DNA of 64,000 nucleotides, taken from assembly GCF_011440395.1 (NCBI RefSeq), contig NZ_JAAOIX010000001.1:62001-126000 (forward strand), in the 5' to 3' direction. Below, piece by piece: positions 52,481 to 60,233 of this stretch. A program made the translations under genes and the position numbers. Position 1 is the first letter of the stretch; the number at the start of each line of letters is the position of its first letter. The notes under the pieces were generated by a model, which had not been told where the DNA came from, ran no database searches, and worked only from the letters and a program-made list of their open reading frames with translations. The stretch comes from Pseudomaricurvus alcaniphilus (GTDB taxonomy: Bacteria; Pseudomonadota; Gammaproteobacteria; Pseudomonadales; Cellvibrionaceae).

Positions 52481-52500
52481 TACTGGATTTATATACAGTA
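52481..52500. promoter_or_regulatory. LexA (SOS) box upstream of yebG
   Basis: TACTGGATTTATATACAGTA differs from the ideal box by a single T-to-G change (CTG-N10-CAG is kept). It lies 19 bp before the yebG start, overlapping the expected promoter. E. coli yebG is a known LexA target, so this is a conserved arrangement. Confidence 0.9.
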
Positions 52501-52518
52501 TTTAACGAGGAGAACCAT

Positions 52519-52812
52519 ATGGCAGTCATTGCTGTTTGGAAGTGCGATAGAGACGGAAAGATGTTTGACGATAAGAAAGCAGCGGATGAACACGATAAAA
52601 TGCTTGAGTTTGCAGCCAACGTCACGGCCGTGATCGAGCGGGAAGTGAAGTCTGTGGATGAAGCCGCTGCGGAAGAGATTGGACTGCTGTTTGCGAAGCA
52701 CCGCGAACTGCTGGCCAAGGCCTGCAAGGGCAAGCCCGAAGCTCTGCTCGAAATGAATACTGTAGCGAGCGCAGATGCAGGCAATGTCACCAGCCTGGCG
52801 GCAAGCAAGTAA
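52519..52812 (+). CDS. yebG: DNA damage-inducible protein YebG
   Basis: A 97-residue YebG-family protein (MAVIAVWKCDRDGKMF, DKKAADEHDKMLEFA, then helical acidic segments). E. coli YebG is a small SOS-induced protein of unknown biochemical function. The GAGGAG ribosome site and the adjacent LexA box support both the gene and its regulation. It lies just downstream of yfbR. Confidence 0.92.
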   Translation: MAVIAVWKCDRDGKMFDDKKAADEHDKMLEFAANVTAVIEREVKSVDEAAAEEIGLLFAKHRELLAKACKGKPEALLEMNTVASADAGNVTSLAASK

Positions 52813-53089
52813 AATCAAGCAGCTGTGATCAAGCAGGTAACCTCAAGTACGTAACTTTAGGTAAGCAACATCAGGTAAGCAACATCAAGTAAGCCACAAG
52901 TTACAAGTAACTACAGGGGGGCAGCCAATTAAGCCCCCTTAAGCCAGTGCTCGGTCTGCCTGCCTGGCTTACCCCCATTCCTTTACTGATTCAATCAGTC
53001 ACACTGATGCCCGAGCCTGCCTGGGCCATTGCGCCGCGCCGCCAAGAGATTCATACTCGCAGCTATAAATAACCCGGCATTGGTTCACC
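52813..53089. repeat. Intergenic 14-bp repeats and ACTGATT palindrome upstream of mla
   Basis: Around 52855-52900, GTAAGCAACATCAG recurs about twice with further diverged copies (GTAACCTCAAGTAC, GTAAGCCACAAG). Near 52985-52999 ACTGATT-C-AATCAGT forms a 7-bp perfect dyad. The mla promoter should lie here. Confidence 0.6.
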
Positions 53090-53908
53090 ATGACTGCCAG
53101 CAGCGGCTCAGATACTCTCGTCGATATTCGCAATGTCGATTTTGCCTACGGTGCACGCACCATTTTGCACGACATCACCCTCAAGGTACCGCGGGGCAAG
53201 GTGGTGTCTATTATGGGTGGCAGCGGCTGTGGCAAAACCACCTTGTTGAAGCTCATTGGCGGTCAACTAAAACCCACCAGTGGTGATGTCAGCGTCGACG
53301 GCCAATCGGTACCTGCCCTGGGCACCAGCGAATTGTTCAAGCTGCGCCGCAAAATGGGGATGTTGTTCCAGATGGGGGCGCTGTTCACCGATATGTCGGT
53401 GTACGACAATGTCGCCTTCCAGATGCGCGAGCACACCGATCTGCCAGAGGCGCTTATTCGCGACCTCACCTTAATGAAGCTGCACGCGGTGGGTTTGCGC
53501 GGTGCCAGCAAATTGATGCCGTCCGAACTCTCCGGCGGCATGGCACGCCGGGTGGCCCTGGCCCGTGCCATCGCCCTCGATCCCATGCTTATTATGTACG
53601 ACGAACCCTTTGCCGGGCTCGACCCCATTTCCCTGGCCATTGTCGGACGCCTGATTCGCACCCTCAATGATGCGCTGGGCGCGACCTCCATCGTGGTGAC
53701 TCACGATGTGCAGGAATCCCTCAAAATTGTCGATTATGTCTACCTGGTATCGGCAGGGGCGGTAATAGCCGAGGGAACTGCAGAGGATATGCATCACTCT
53801 AACGACCCGTATGTACGGCAGTTTGTGGATGCCAAAGCCGATGGGCCAGTGGCGTTTCACTATCCGGCCGCTGATTACCAGCAGATGCTGTCGGAACTGC
53901 ACGGCTAG
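53090..53908 (+). CDS. mlaF: MlaF, phospholipid transporter ATP-binding protein
   Basis: A 272-residue ABC ATPase: Walker A GGSGCGKTT (about residues 43-51), Q-loop LFQMGALF, signature LSGGMARR, Walker B LIMYDEPFAGLD and switch His in VVTHD. The FQMGALF and SGGM sequence forms are those of MlaF. In the MlaFEDB complex it powers movement of phospholipids between the periplasmic carrier MlaC and the inner membrane, maintaining outer-membrane asymmetry. The first gene of mlaFEDCB. Confidence 0.97.
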   Translation: MTASSGSDTLVDIRNVDFAYGARTILHDITLKVPRGKVVSIMGGSGCGKTTLLKLIGGQLKPTSGDVSVDGQSVPALGTSELFKLRRKMGMLFQMGALFTDMSVYDNVAFQMREHTDLPEALIRDLTLMKLHAVGLRGASKLMPSELSGGMARRVALARAIALDPMLIMYDEPFAGLDPISLAIVGRLIRTLNDALGATSIVVTHDVQESLKIVDYVYLVSAGAVIAEGTAEDMHHSNDPYVRQFVDAKADGPVAFHYPAADYQQMLSELHG

Positions 53909-53943
53909 CAGCATGTCGTTAGCCATCCATGAAGTGCTAACTA

Positions 53944-53975
53944 CCCATACAGTGTTTACCCATACAGTGTTTACC
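53944..53975. repeat. 15-bp tandem duplication between mlaF and mlaE
   Basis: ACCCATACAGTGTTT is present twice in tandem in the 103-bp gap between mlaF and mlaE, an unusually long gap for this operon. Confidence 0.8.
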
Positions 53976-54011
53976 AATAAAAAAAATCGCGGGCAGGGGT
54001 GATCAGCGTTA

Positions 54012-54809
54012 ATGAATATCGGTAGTGTAAGTGGCGGATTGCAGCGATTGGGGGCGCTGGTTACCAACGGCCTGGTCGACCTGGGCGTGGCGGCACGCTT
54101 CTTTGTGGCGATATTGGCCGCTTCCGGGATTTGCCTGCGCCGGCCCGGTCTGGTGATCAAGGAAATCTACTTTATCGGGGTGTTGTCCCTGGTCATTATT
54201 TTGGTGCCCGGCCTGTTTGTGGGCTTGGTACTGGGGTTGCAGATGTATGACACTCTGCAGCGCTTCGGCTCTGGGGATATCGTCGGCATGGTGGTGGCGC
54301 TGTCTTTGATTCGGGAGCTGGGACCAGTGCTGTCGGCCCTGCTTATTTCCAGTCGCGCCGGCTCGGCGGTTACCGCTGAGATCGGCCTGATGAAAACCAC
54401 TGAACAGCTCAGCGCCATGGAGATGATGGCCATCCAGCCGGTATCTCGTGTCATTGCACCGCGCTTTTGGGCCGGTATTATTTCGGTGCCGCTACTGACT
54501 TCGGTTTTCAACGTGGTTGGCATATTCGGCGGTTATATCGTCGCCGTAAAACTGCTCGGGGTGGATACCGGCACCTTCTGGTCACAGATACAGGAGTCGG
54601 TGGATTTTCGGGTCGACGTGGTCAACGGCATTATTAAAAGTGTCTTTTTTGGTATCGCCATAACCTTTATCGCCGTGTTCCAGGGTTACCACGCCTCGCC
54701 AACCGCTGAAGGGGTGTCGCTGGCGACCACACAAACCGTGGTAAAGTCAGCGTTTGTGATACTGGCCATGGATTTCGTTTTGACCGCTTTTATGTTCAGG
54801 GGAATATAG
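54012..54809 (+). CDS. mlaE: MlaE, phospholipid transporter permease
   Basis: A 265-residue permease with about five membrane segments and the family core LIRELGPVLSALLISSRAGS then AEIGLMKTTEQLSAMEMM, quoted in parts. It forms the membrane channel of the Mla ABC complex with MlaF, MlaD and MlaB. The gap to mlaF carries a tandem duplication, but the order is the standard one. Confidence 0.97.
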   Translation: MNIGSVSGGLQRLGALVTNGLVDLGVAARFFVAILAASGICLRRPGLVIKEIYFIGVLSLVIILVPGLFVGLVLGLQMYDTLQRFGSGDIVGMVVALSLIRELGPVLSALLISSRAGSAVTAEIGLMKTTEQLSAMEMMAIQPVSRVIAPRFWAGIISVPLLTSVFNVVGIFGGYIVAVKLLGVDTGTFWSQIQESVDFRVDVVNGIIKSVFFGIAITFIAVFQGYHASPTAEGVSLATTQTVVKSAFVILAMDFVLTAFMFRGI

Positions 54810-54831
54810 AAGGACCAAAAGAGGGACAGTT

Positions 54832-55314
54832 ATGAATCGTCAGTTGCTGGATCTTTGGGTGGGCATATTTGTCACAATCGGCATAGTTGCCACGGTGTTC
54901 CTGTCGCTGCGAGTGGCCAATCTTACTACCTTGCAAACCGGCTCGGTTTATACGGTAAAAGCCGAATTTGACAACATTGGTGGCCTTAAGGTGCGGGCGC
55001 CGGTAAAGAGCGCCGGTGTCACCATCGGGCGGGTGAGTGCCATCAGTTACGATGCCGAGCAGCATAAGGCCGTGGTGAGTGCCGCCCTTGATGCCAGGTA
55101 CCAGTTCAGTGCCGACTCGTCCATGAGCATCCTCACTTCGGGTCTGCTGGGTGAACAATATATCGGCCTGCTCGCTGGTAGTGATACCGAAATGCTGCAA
55201 GAGGGCGATCTGATCTGGCTGACTTCATCGGCTATCGTGCTGGAAAACCTGATCGGCCAGGTACTTTTTAACAGGGCCGGTGCCGAACCGACCAAGACGC
55301 CCGCAGACAATTAA
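54832..55314 (+). CDS. mlaD: MlaD, MCE-domain substrate-binding protein
   Basis: A 160-residue MCE protein: one N-terminal membrane anchor (residues 8-28) and a periplasmic MCE domain with VKAEFDNIGGLKVRAPVKSA, quoted in full as 20 residues, and ILTSGLLGEQYIGLL. A hexameric ring of MlaD forms the hydrophobic tunnel for lipids. Length and order are normal. Confidence 0.97.
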   Translation: MNRQLLDLWVGIFVTIGIVATVFLSLRVANLTTLQTGSVYTVKAEFDNIGGLKVRAPVKSAGVTIGRVSAISYDAEQHKAVVSAALDARYQFSADSSMSILTSGLLGEQYIGLLAGSDTEMLQEGDLIWLTSSAIVLENLIGQVLFNRAGAEPTKTPADN

Positions 55315-55341
55315 ATAACTATAGCAACGGAAACTTTTACT

Positions 55342-55953
55342 ATGAGATTTACTTGCAGATCCTTTTACGCCGTAATAGCCAGCTTTTTACTGGCCGGTTT
55401 GGTACTTGCCGCCGATGCTCCAAGCCCATTGAAGCTGGTGGAAATCACTGTCAATGATGTAGTCGCCGAAATGAATGCGAACCAGGAGCTCTATACAGAG
55501 CAGCCAGAAAAACTGCAGTCCATGGTGCTGGAGCGAGTCGCGCCGCACTTTGATTTTCAGCGTATGACCCAGTTGGCGCTGGCAAAAAACTGGTCCAGTG
55601 CAACACCGGCTCAGCGGGAACAAATCACCAATGAATTGCTGCAGATGATCGTGCGCAATTACAGCAATGCCATGTTTACTTTCCGCAATACCCCGATCAA
55701 ATTGCTCAGTGAAAAGTTATCCGGTGAGCGCAGCGCCAGGGTGCGCCTCAGCGTGACCAACTCCAATACCGGCAATTTGGTAGACGTGATATTGCGTATG
55801 GAGCACCGCAACAGCAACTGGCAGGTGGTGGACGTGGTGGTGGACGGGGTTAGCATGGTAATTACCTACCGGGGTACCTTTGATGCGGAAGTGAGTAAAG
55901 GTGGCATCGAAGGCTTGATCGCCAGCATCAAAGCCAACAATATGGCCAATTGA
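55342..55953 (+). CDS. mlaC: MlaC, periplasmic phospholipid carrier
   Basis: A 203-residue exported protein: signal peptide (residues 1-25, ending LAADA), then the MlaC/Ttg2 domain with VAPHFDFQRMTQLALAKNW and VVDVVVDGVSMVITYRGTF. MlaC shuttles phospholipids across the periplasm between MlaA at the outer membrane and MlaFEDB. It sits in the normal place. Confidence 0.96.
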   Translation: MRFTCRSFYAVIASFLLAGLVLAADAPSPLKLVEITVNDVVAEMNANQELYTEQPEKLQSMVLERVAPHFDFQRMTQLALAKNWSSATPAQREQITNELLQMIVRNYSNAMFTFRNTPIKLLSEKLSGERSARVRLSVTNSNTGNLVDVILRMEHRNSNWQVVDVVVDGVSMVITYRGTFDAEVSKGGIEGLIASIKANNMAN

Positions 55954-55971
55954 ATAGCGGAACTGATTAAA

Positions 55972-56331
55972 GTGTCCAAGCCTGCACTGGAAGTCGACAA
56001 GAACACCGGTACACTCAAGTTCCGTGGTTCGCTGACCATAGCAACGGCGGCCGAATTGTATCGGCAATTGCAATCGGTACTGGCCATTGAGCTGCCTAAA
56101 ACTTTGACCCTGGATTGCCAGCAGATTGGCAATGCCGACTCCGCAGCCATCGGTTTATTGGTAGAAGCTCACCGACAACTTAGCGCCGGCGGCAAAGTGC
56201 TCTCCATTGTCGGCTTAAGCGAGAAACTATCCAGCCTGGTACACCTTTATGGGGTCGAGTGGATTTTATCTCCACCATCCGCACAGCCTTCGCCCCAGTC
56301 AACCAACGCGACGCTCCTGCCAGATGAGTAA
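55972..56331 (+). CDS. mlaB: MlaB, STAS-domain subunit
   Basis: A 119-residue STAS-domain protein (LKFRGSLTIATAAELYRQLQ, then CQQIGNADSAAIGLLVEAHR). MlaB binds MlaF and stabilises the transporter. The start is GTG 55972, 18 bp after mlaC. A Pro/Ser-rich tail (about 100-119) is longer than in E. coli. It ends the operon; the usual following bolA-murA genes are absent. Confidence 0.9.
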   Translation: MSKPALEVDKNTGTLKFRGSLTIATAAELYRQLQSVLAIELPKTLTLDCQQIGNADSAAIGLLVEAHRQLSAGGKVLSIVGLSEKLSSLVHLYGVEWILSPPSAQPSPQSTNATLLPDE

Positions 56332-56681
56332 AAGAGCTGCGTGACTGTTAAAATTTTACCTAATTACGCCTATGAATAAGCCAACTTTCGGCGATAGTAA
56401 ACATATACCCTGTAGCCCTTGGGACAGCAGCTTTGCTCCCGGCCTGGCTCCAGGGACTTGCTTTCAAGACTCGCCGAGATTCCATCCATGGAGGCTCCAC
56501 GACAGCATCCCTGCTGTCGAGGGTCTTGAAAGCAAGCCCCCGAAGCCAGACCTAACATAGTGCCGGCTGCACGACGCTTAGCTTCGGTGGTAATTAGGAA
56601 ATTTTATGACGGCTTCAGGCCGTTGACTGCAACGGCTTGCAACAAACTTCTACGTCAACCGCCCCCGGGAATTAAACAGCA
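56332..56681. other. Intergenic region between mla and glgP
   Basis: 350 bp with a large imperfect palindrome (56441-56551) and the presumed glgP promoter. Small ORFs overlapping the palindrome are treated as artefacts. Confidence 0.5.
56441..56551. repeat. 110-bp imperfect palindrome after the mla operon
   Basis: The core arms CTTGCTTTCAAGAC (56457-56470) and GTCTTGAAAGCAAG (56523-56536) are perfect; outer parts (GGCCTGGCTCCAGGG and CCCCCGAAGCCAGACC) extend the arms to about 30 bp with mismatches. It could be a transcript-end structure or a mobile repeat. Confidence 0.75.
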
Positions 56682-59204
56682 ATGCAATCCCAGCACTATT
56701 TTCCCCGCGCTTTACCTGAACCCTTGCGCGGCCTTGCCACCCTGGCGCTGGATTTGCGCTGGAGCTGGAACCACGGCGCGGACACGTTATGGTATCAGGT
56801 TGCTCCCCAGTTATGGGACGAGACGGCGAATCCCTGGCTGATCCTCGAAACGGTCTCTGACCATCGACTGCAGATCCTGGCCAGCGACAAAGTATTTCTG
56901 CGGCAACTGCAGCTGCAGCTTGATTCCCGCGCAGCTCATCATTCTGCGGCGAAGTCCTGGTTTTCGGAAACCATCGATGGCGACTTTGTTGGCTCTATTG
57001 CCTATTTCAGTATGGAATTTGGTATTTGTGAGTCGCTACCGATCTATTCCGGCGGCCTCGGCGTGTTGGCCGGTGACTACTTAAAGACCGGCTGCGATCT
57101 CAATGTTCCTTTGATTGGTGTCGGTTTGCTCTATCAGCAGGGTTATTTTCGCCAGACCCTGAACGCCGCCGGTGAACAGATCGAATTTTATCCCTATAAC
57201 GACCCCACTATGTTGCCGGTAGTACCCCTGCGCGATGACAGCGGCGAGTGGGTGCATGTGGTACTCGATCTGCCCGGCCGCAGATTGCGCTTGCGCACCT
57301 GGCTAGGGCAAGTAGGGCGGCGGACGTTATTGCTACTGGACAGCAACGACCCTCTCAACGACCCGGGTGACAGGGGCATTACCAGTGAACTCTACGGCGG
57401 TGGCGAGGAAAAACGCCTGCAACAGGAGTTTGTGCTCGGCATTGGCGGCTGGCGTTTGCTGGATTTACTGGGCCTGGATTGCCCGGTGTGCCACCTCAAT
57501 GAAGGCCATGCGGCGTTCGCGATCCTGGAGCGCGCCCGGAGCTTAATGAGCAGCAGTGGCCAGCCGTTCCCTGTGGCACTGAGAACCATTCGCGCCGGCA
57601 CCCTGTTCACTACTCACACCCCGGTAGAGGCGGGTTTCGATCGCTTCAAGCCGGAAGTTTTTAGCCTGTATTTCGGGCAGATGGCGGATGAACTTGGCGT
57701 GTCCGTGGATGAGCTGCTGGCACTGGGGCGGTTGAACCCTGACGACCACAGCGAGCCTTTCAATATGGCCTACCTGGCCGTGCGCGGCTCCGCGGCGGTA
57801 AACGGTGTCAGCCGCCTTCACGGCGAGGTCAGTCGGCGTATTTTTCAACCCCTGTTTCCCCATTGGCCCCAGGCCGAAGTGCCGGTGGGTTATGTCACCA
57901 ATGGCATACATGTACCGAGTTGGGACTCTGCAGCCGCGGACCGCTTATGGACTGATGCTTGTGGAAAATCACGCTGGTGTGGCGAGTTGGACTCTGTAGA
58001 GATGAAACTGCGGCAACTCGGCGATGAAAAGTTATGGGACTTGCGCGCTGCCGGGCGACAGCGGTTGATCGACTTCCTGCGCATGCGATTGGTGCGGAAA
58101 CACCGACGCAGCGGTGCGACGGAAGAGCGGATCCGCTGTTGCGCGGAAGTTCTCGACCCCGACATCCTGACGCTGGGCTTTGCCCGGCGCTTCGCGGAGT
58201 ATAAGCGGCCCAATTTACTGTTGCACAATCAACAGCGCTTGTTGCGCCTGCTGAGCAATCGGGACCATCCGGTGCAGCTTGTTATCGCCGGTAAGGCCCA
58301 CCCCAGGGATGCCATAGGTAAGGGGATGTTGCGTCAATGGCACCAGTTTATCGAACATAACAATATGCACGAACGGGTGGTGTTCGTGGAAGATTATGAC
58401 CTGGGTGTGGCTGAGGAGTTGATCCAGGGCGTCGATGTTTGGCTGAACACCCCGCGCCGGCCCTGGGAAGCGAGTGGCACCAGCGGCATGAAAGTATTGG
58501 TCAACGGCGGCCTCAACCTGTCGGAACTGGACGGTTGGTGGGCCGAAGCCTACGCGCCTGAATTGGGCTGGGCGATCGGGGATGGTCTTGAGCACGCCGA
58601 TACTGCCGCCTGGGACACGCAAGAGGCAGAACAGCTTTTCCAGGTTTTGGAAGCGGAAGTGATTCCCTGCTTCTACCGCCGCGACGAAAAAGGACTCGCC
58701 ACGGACTGGGTAAAGCGGATGCGCGCGAGCATGGCAACCCTGACCTTGCAGTACTCCACTAACCGCATGCTGCGAGAATACACCGATAAGTATTACATGC
58801 CGCTGGCCGCAGCCTATCGAACACGCAGTTCCGAGCCCAATATCGCCGTAGAGCTGGAAACCTGGCAGGACACACTCAACCAGCACTGGCAAAGATTACA
58901 TTTTGGCAATGTAACCACACACTGGGAGGAGGGCGAGCATCATTTTGAGGTGCAAGTTTACCTCGGTGACATACCGGTTGAGTGGGTGAGCGTCGAATTG
59001 TATGCCGACGCGATCCCCGGCTCCACGGCGCTCCAGCTCAAACTGCGGCGGGGCAGTGCACTGTCGGGTACAGCCAATGCCTGGGTGTACCACGGCAGTG
59101 TCAGCGCCGAGCGGCCAGCCGAGCACTTTACCCCGCGCATCATCGCTGCGCATCCGCAAGCTCACATTCCCCTGGAAGCCAACCAGATTCTCTGGTTTCA
59201 GTGA
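56682..59204 (+). CDS. glgP: Alpha-glucan phosphorylase
   Basis: An 840-residue phosphorylase of the short, DUF3417-containing GlgP type. FAYFSMEFGI-type motif (IAYFSMEFGICESLPIYSGG), HLNEGHAAF, TTHTPVEAGFD and EASGTSGMKVLVNGG are seen; the last carries the pyridoxal phosphate Lys near residue 603. It releases glucose 1-phosphate from glycogen or maltodextrin. The stop overlaps a downstream GTG start (GTGA). No other glycogen genes are in the window. Confidence 0.95.
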   Translation: MQSQHYFPRALPEPLRGLATLALDLRWSWNHGADTLWYQVAPQLWDETANPWLILETVSDHRLQILASDKVFLRQLQLQLDSRAAHHSAAKSWFSETIDGDFVGSIAYFSMEFGICESLPIYSGGLGVLAGDYLKTGCDLNVPLIGVGLLYQQGYFRQTLNAAGEQIEFYPYNDPTMLPVVPLRDDSGEWVHVVLDLPGRRLRLRTWLGQVGRRTLLLLDSNDPLNDPGDRGITSELYGGGEEKRLQQEFVLGIGGWRLLDLLGLDCPVCHLNEGHAAFAILERARSLMSSSGQPFPVALRTIRAGTLFTTHTPVEAGFDRFKPEVFSLYFGQMADELGVSVDELLALGRLNPDDHSEPFNMAYLAVRGSAAVNGVSRLHGEVSRRIFQPLFPHWPQAEVPVGYVTNGIHVPSWDSAAADRLWTDACGKSRWCGELDSVEMKLRQLGDEKLWDLRAAGRQRLIDFLRMRLVRKHRRSGATEERIRCCAEVLDPDILTLGFARRFAEYKRPNLLLHNQQRLLRLLSNRDHPVQLVIAGKAHPRDAIGKGMLRQWHQFIEHNNMHERVVFVEDYDLGVAEELIQGVDVWLNTPRRPWEASGTSGMKVLVNGGLNLSELDGWWAEAYAPELGWAIGDGLEHADTAAWDTQEAEQLFQVLEAEVIPCFYRRDEKGLATDWVKRMRASMATLTLQYSTNRMLREYTDKYYMPLAAAYRTRSSEPNIAVELETWQDTLNQHWQRLHFGNVTTHWEEGEHHFEVQVYLGDIPVEWVSVELYADAIPGSTALQLKLRRGSALSGTANAWVYHGSVSAERPAEHFTPRIIAAHPQAHIPLEANQILWFQ

Positions 59205-59389
59205 GTGTCAATTCTACAGTAGCCTGGCAGGGCGATCGATGGCGTATCAAACACCTGCCGCAGAGGCCAGTAAAATTTCTGCAACTGGCGCTAACGCGAT
59301 TGGGTCCAGCCGGATATCAGTTGGAATTATTTGCCAGTGAATTAAACTGCAACCTTTCCAATACTACCTGTGCGGTGATCATAAAATGA
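59201..59389 (+). CDS. Small hypothetical protein coupled to glgP
   Basis: A 62-residue frame (GTG 59201) overlapping the glgP stop as GTGA and itself overlapping the following ATG as ATGA. The sequence (VAWQGDRWRIKHLPQRPVKF ... LELFASELNC) is not recognised. Tight coupling on both sides suggests real translation. Confidence 0.5.
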   Translation: MSVNSTVAWQGDRWRIKHLPQRPVKFLQLALTRLGPAGYQLELFASELNCNLSNTTCAVIIK

Positions 59390-59556
59390 GCGACCCGATT
59401 ATTTTATTCTTCCTGCTCGGCATAGGCGCCGGACTGTTGCGCTCGGAGTTGCGCTTGCCCGCGGCAATTTACGACTTTGTCAGTATGCTGTTGCTGCTGG
59501 CCATCGGCATGAAGGGTCGGATCGAACTTGCCAAACCCGGCAATCAAGCGACATAA
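59386..59556 (+). pseudogene. Truncated SbtA-like bicarbonate transporter, N-terminus only
   Basis: 56 codons encode DPIILFFLLGIGAGLLRSEL, then RLPAAIYDFVSMLLLLAIGM and KGRIELAK, which matches the first helices of SbtA/DUF897 sodium-dependent bicarbonate permeases (normally above 300 residues). It ends abruptly in GNQAT and stop, with the exonuclease gene 29 bp later, so most of the transporter has been deleted. Confidence 0.7.
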
Positions 59557-59585
59557 TCAACCCGTAAACAGGTGGCCTGGTTAAC

Positions 59586-60212
59586 ATGCAATCGCCGACA
59601 TACCTGCCACGGCCAACCAAAGAGCAGATGCGGGCTCTGCCGGCATTCGCAGAACTGCCGCAGAGCCGCATAGTACTGGTTCAATCTGGGCCTGAGCTGG
59701 AACTGGCGATAGCGGCAATCAACGCCTCCACTCATGTGGGTTTTGACACCGAGAGCAAACCGACGTTTGTGGCCGGGCAGAAAGGCGGCGGGCCGCATCT
59801 TTTGCAGGTGGCAACCGCCGACAATGCGTTTCTTTTTACCCCGGACTACGCCCCTGGCCTGGCGCCGCTGGGCGAAATCATCCAGTCCGGAACAATTGTC
59901 AAAGTGGGGTTTGGACTGAAATCAGACCGCGGCCCGATCCACAGGGCATTGGGCGTGACACTCCGCAATATCATTGAATTATCGTCCGCGGTCAAACGCC
60001 TGGGTTATGAGCAAACTGTCGGGGCGCAAGCGGCGGTGGCCATAGTGCTGCATCAATATATGCGCAAATCGAAAAAATTATCGACCTCCAACTGGGCCGC
60101 GAGGCCACTGTCGCAAGCGCAACTCAACTATGCCGCCAACGATGCCTATGCCAGCCTGCAGGTATACTTGCAGCTGGCCAGAACCGCACCGCAGCTTCTG
60201 TTGCCGATGTAA
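59586..60212 (+). CDS. DEDDy 3'-5' exonuclease (RNase D-like)
   Basis: A 208-residue exonuclease domain. Exo I is VGFDTESKPTF (D and E), Exo II the VKVGFGLKSDRGPI stretch, and Exo III YAANDAYASLQVY (Y and D). It is a stand-alone domain without HRDC, resembling the single-domain 3'-5' exonucleases related to WRN and RNase D. It should degrade DNA or RNA from 3' ends. Its start lies just after the truncated SbtA fragment. Confidence 0.9.
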   Translation: MQSPTYLPRPTKEQMRALPAFAELPQSRIVLVQSGPELELAIAAINASTHVGFDTESKPTFVAGQKGGGPHLLQVATADNAFLFTPDYAPGLAPLGEIIQSGTIVKVGFGLKSDRGPIHRALGVTLRNIIELSSAVKRLGYEQTVGAQAAVAIVLHQYMRKSKKLSTSNWAARPLSQAQLNYAANDAYASLQVYLQLARTAPQLLLPM

Positions 60213-60233
60213 CCGGCCATGTATAGCCCGCTA

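Noticed and set aside
59002-59340. 112-codon ORF overlapping the glgP end
   Set aside because: It lies mostly within glgP in another frame and is a shadow.
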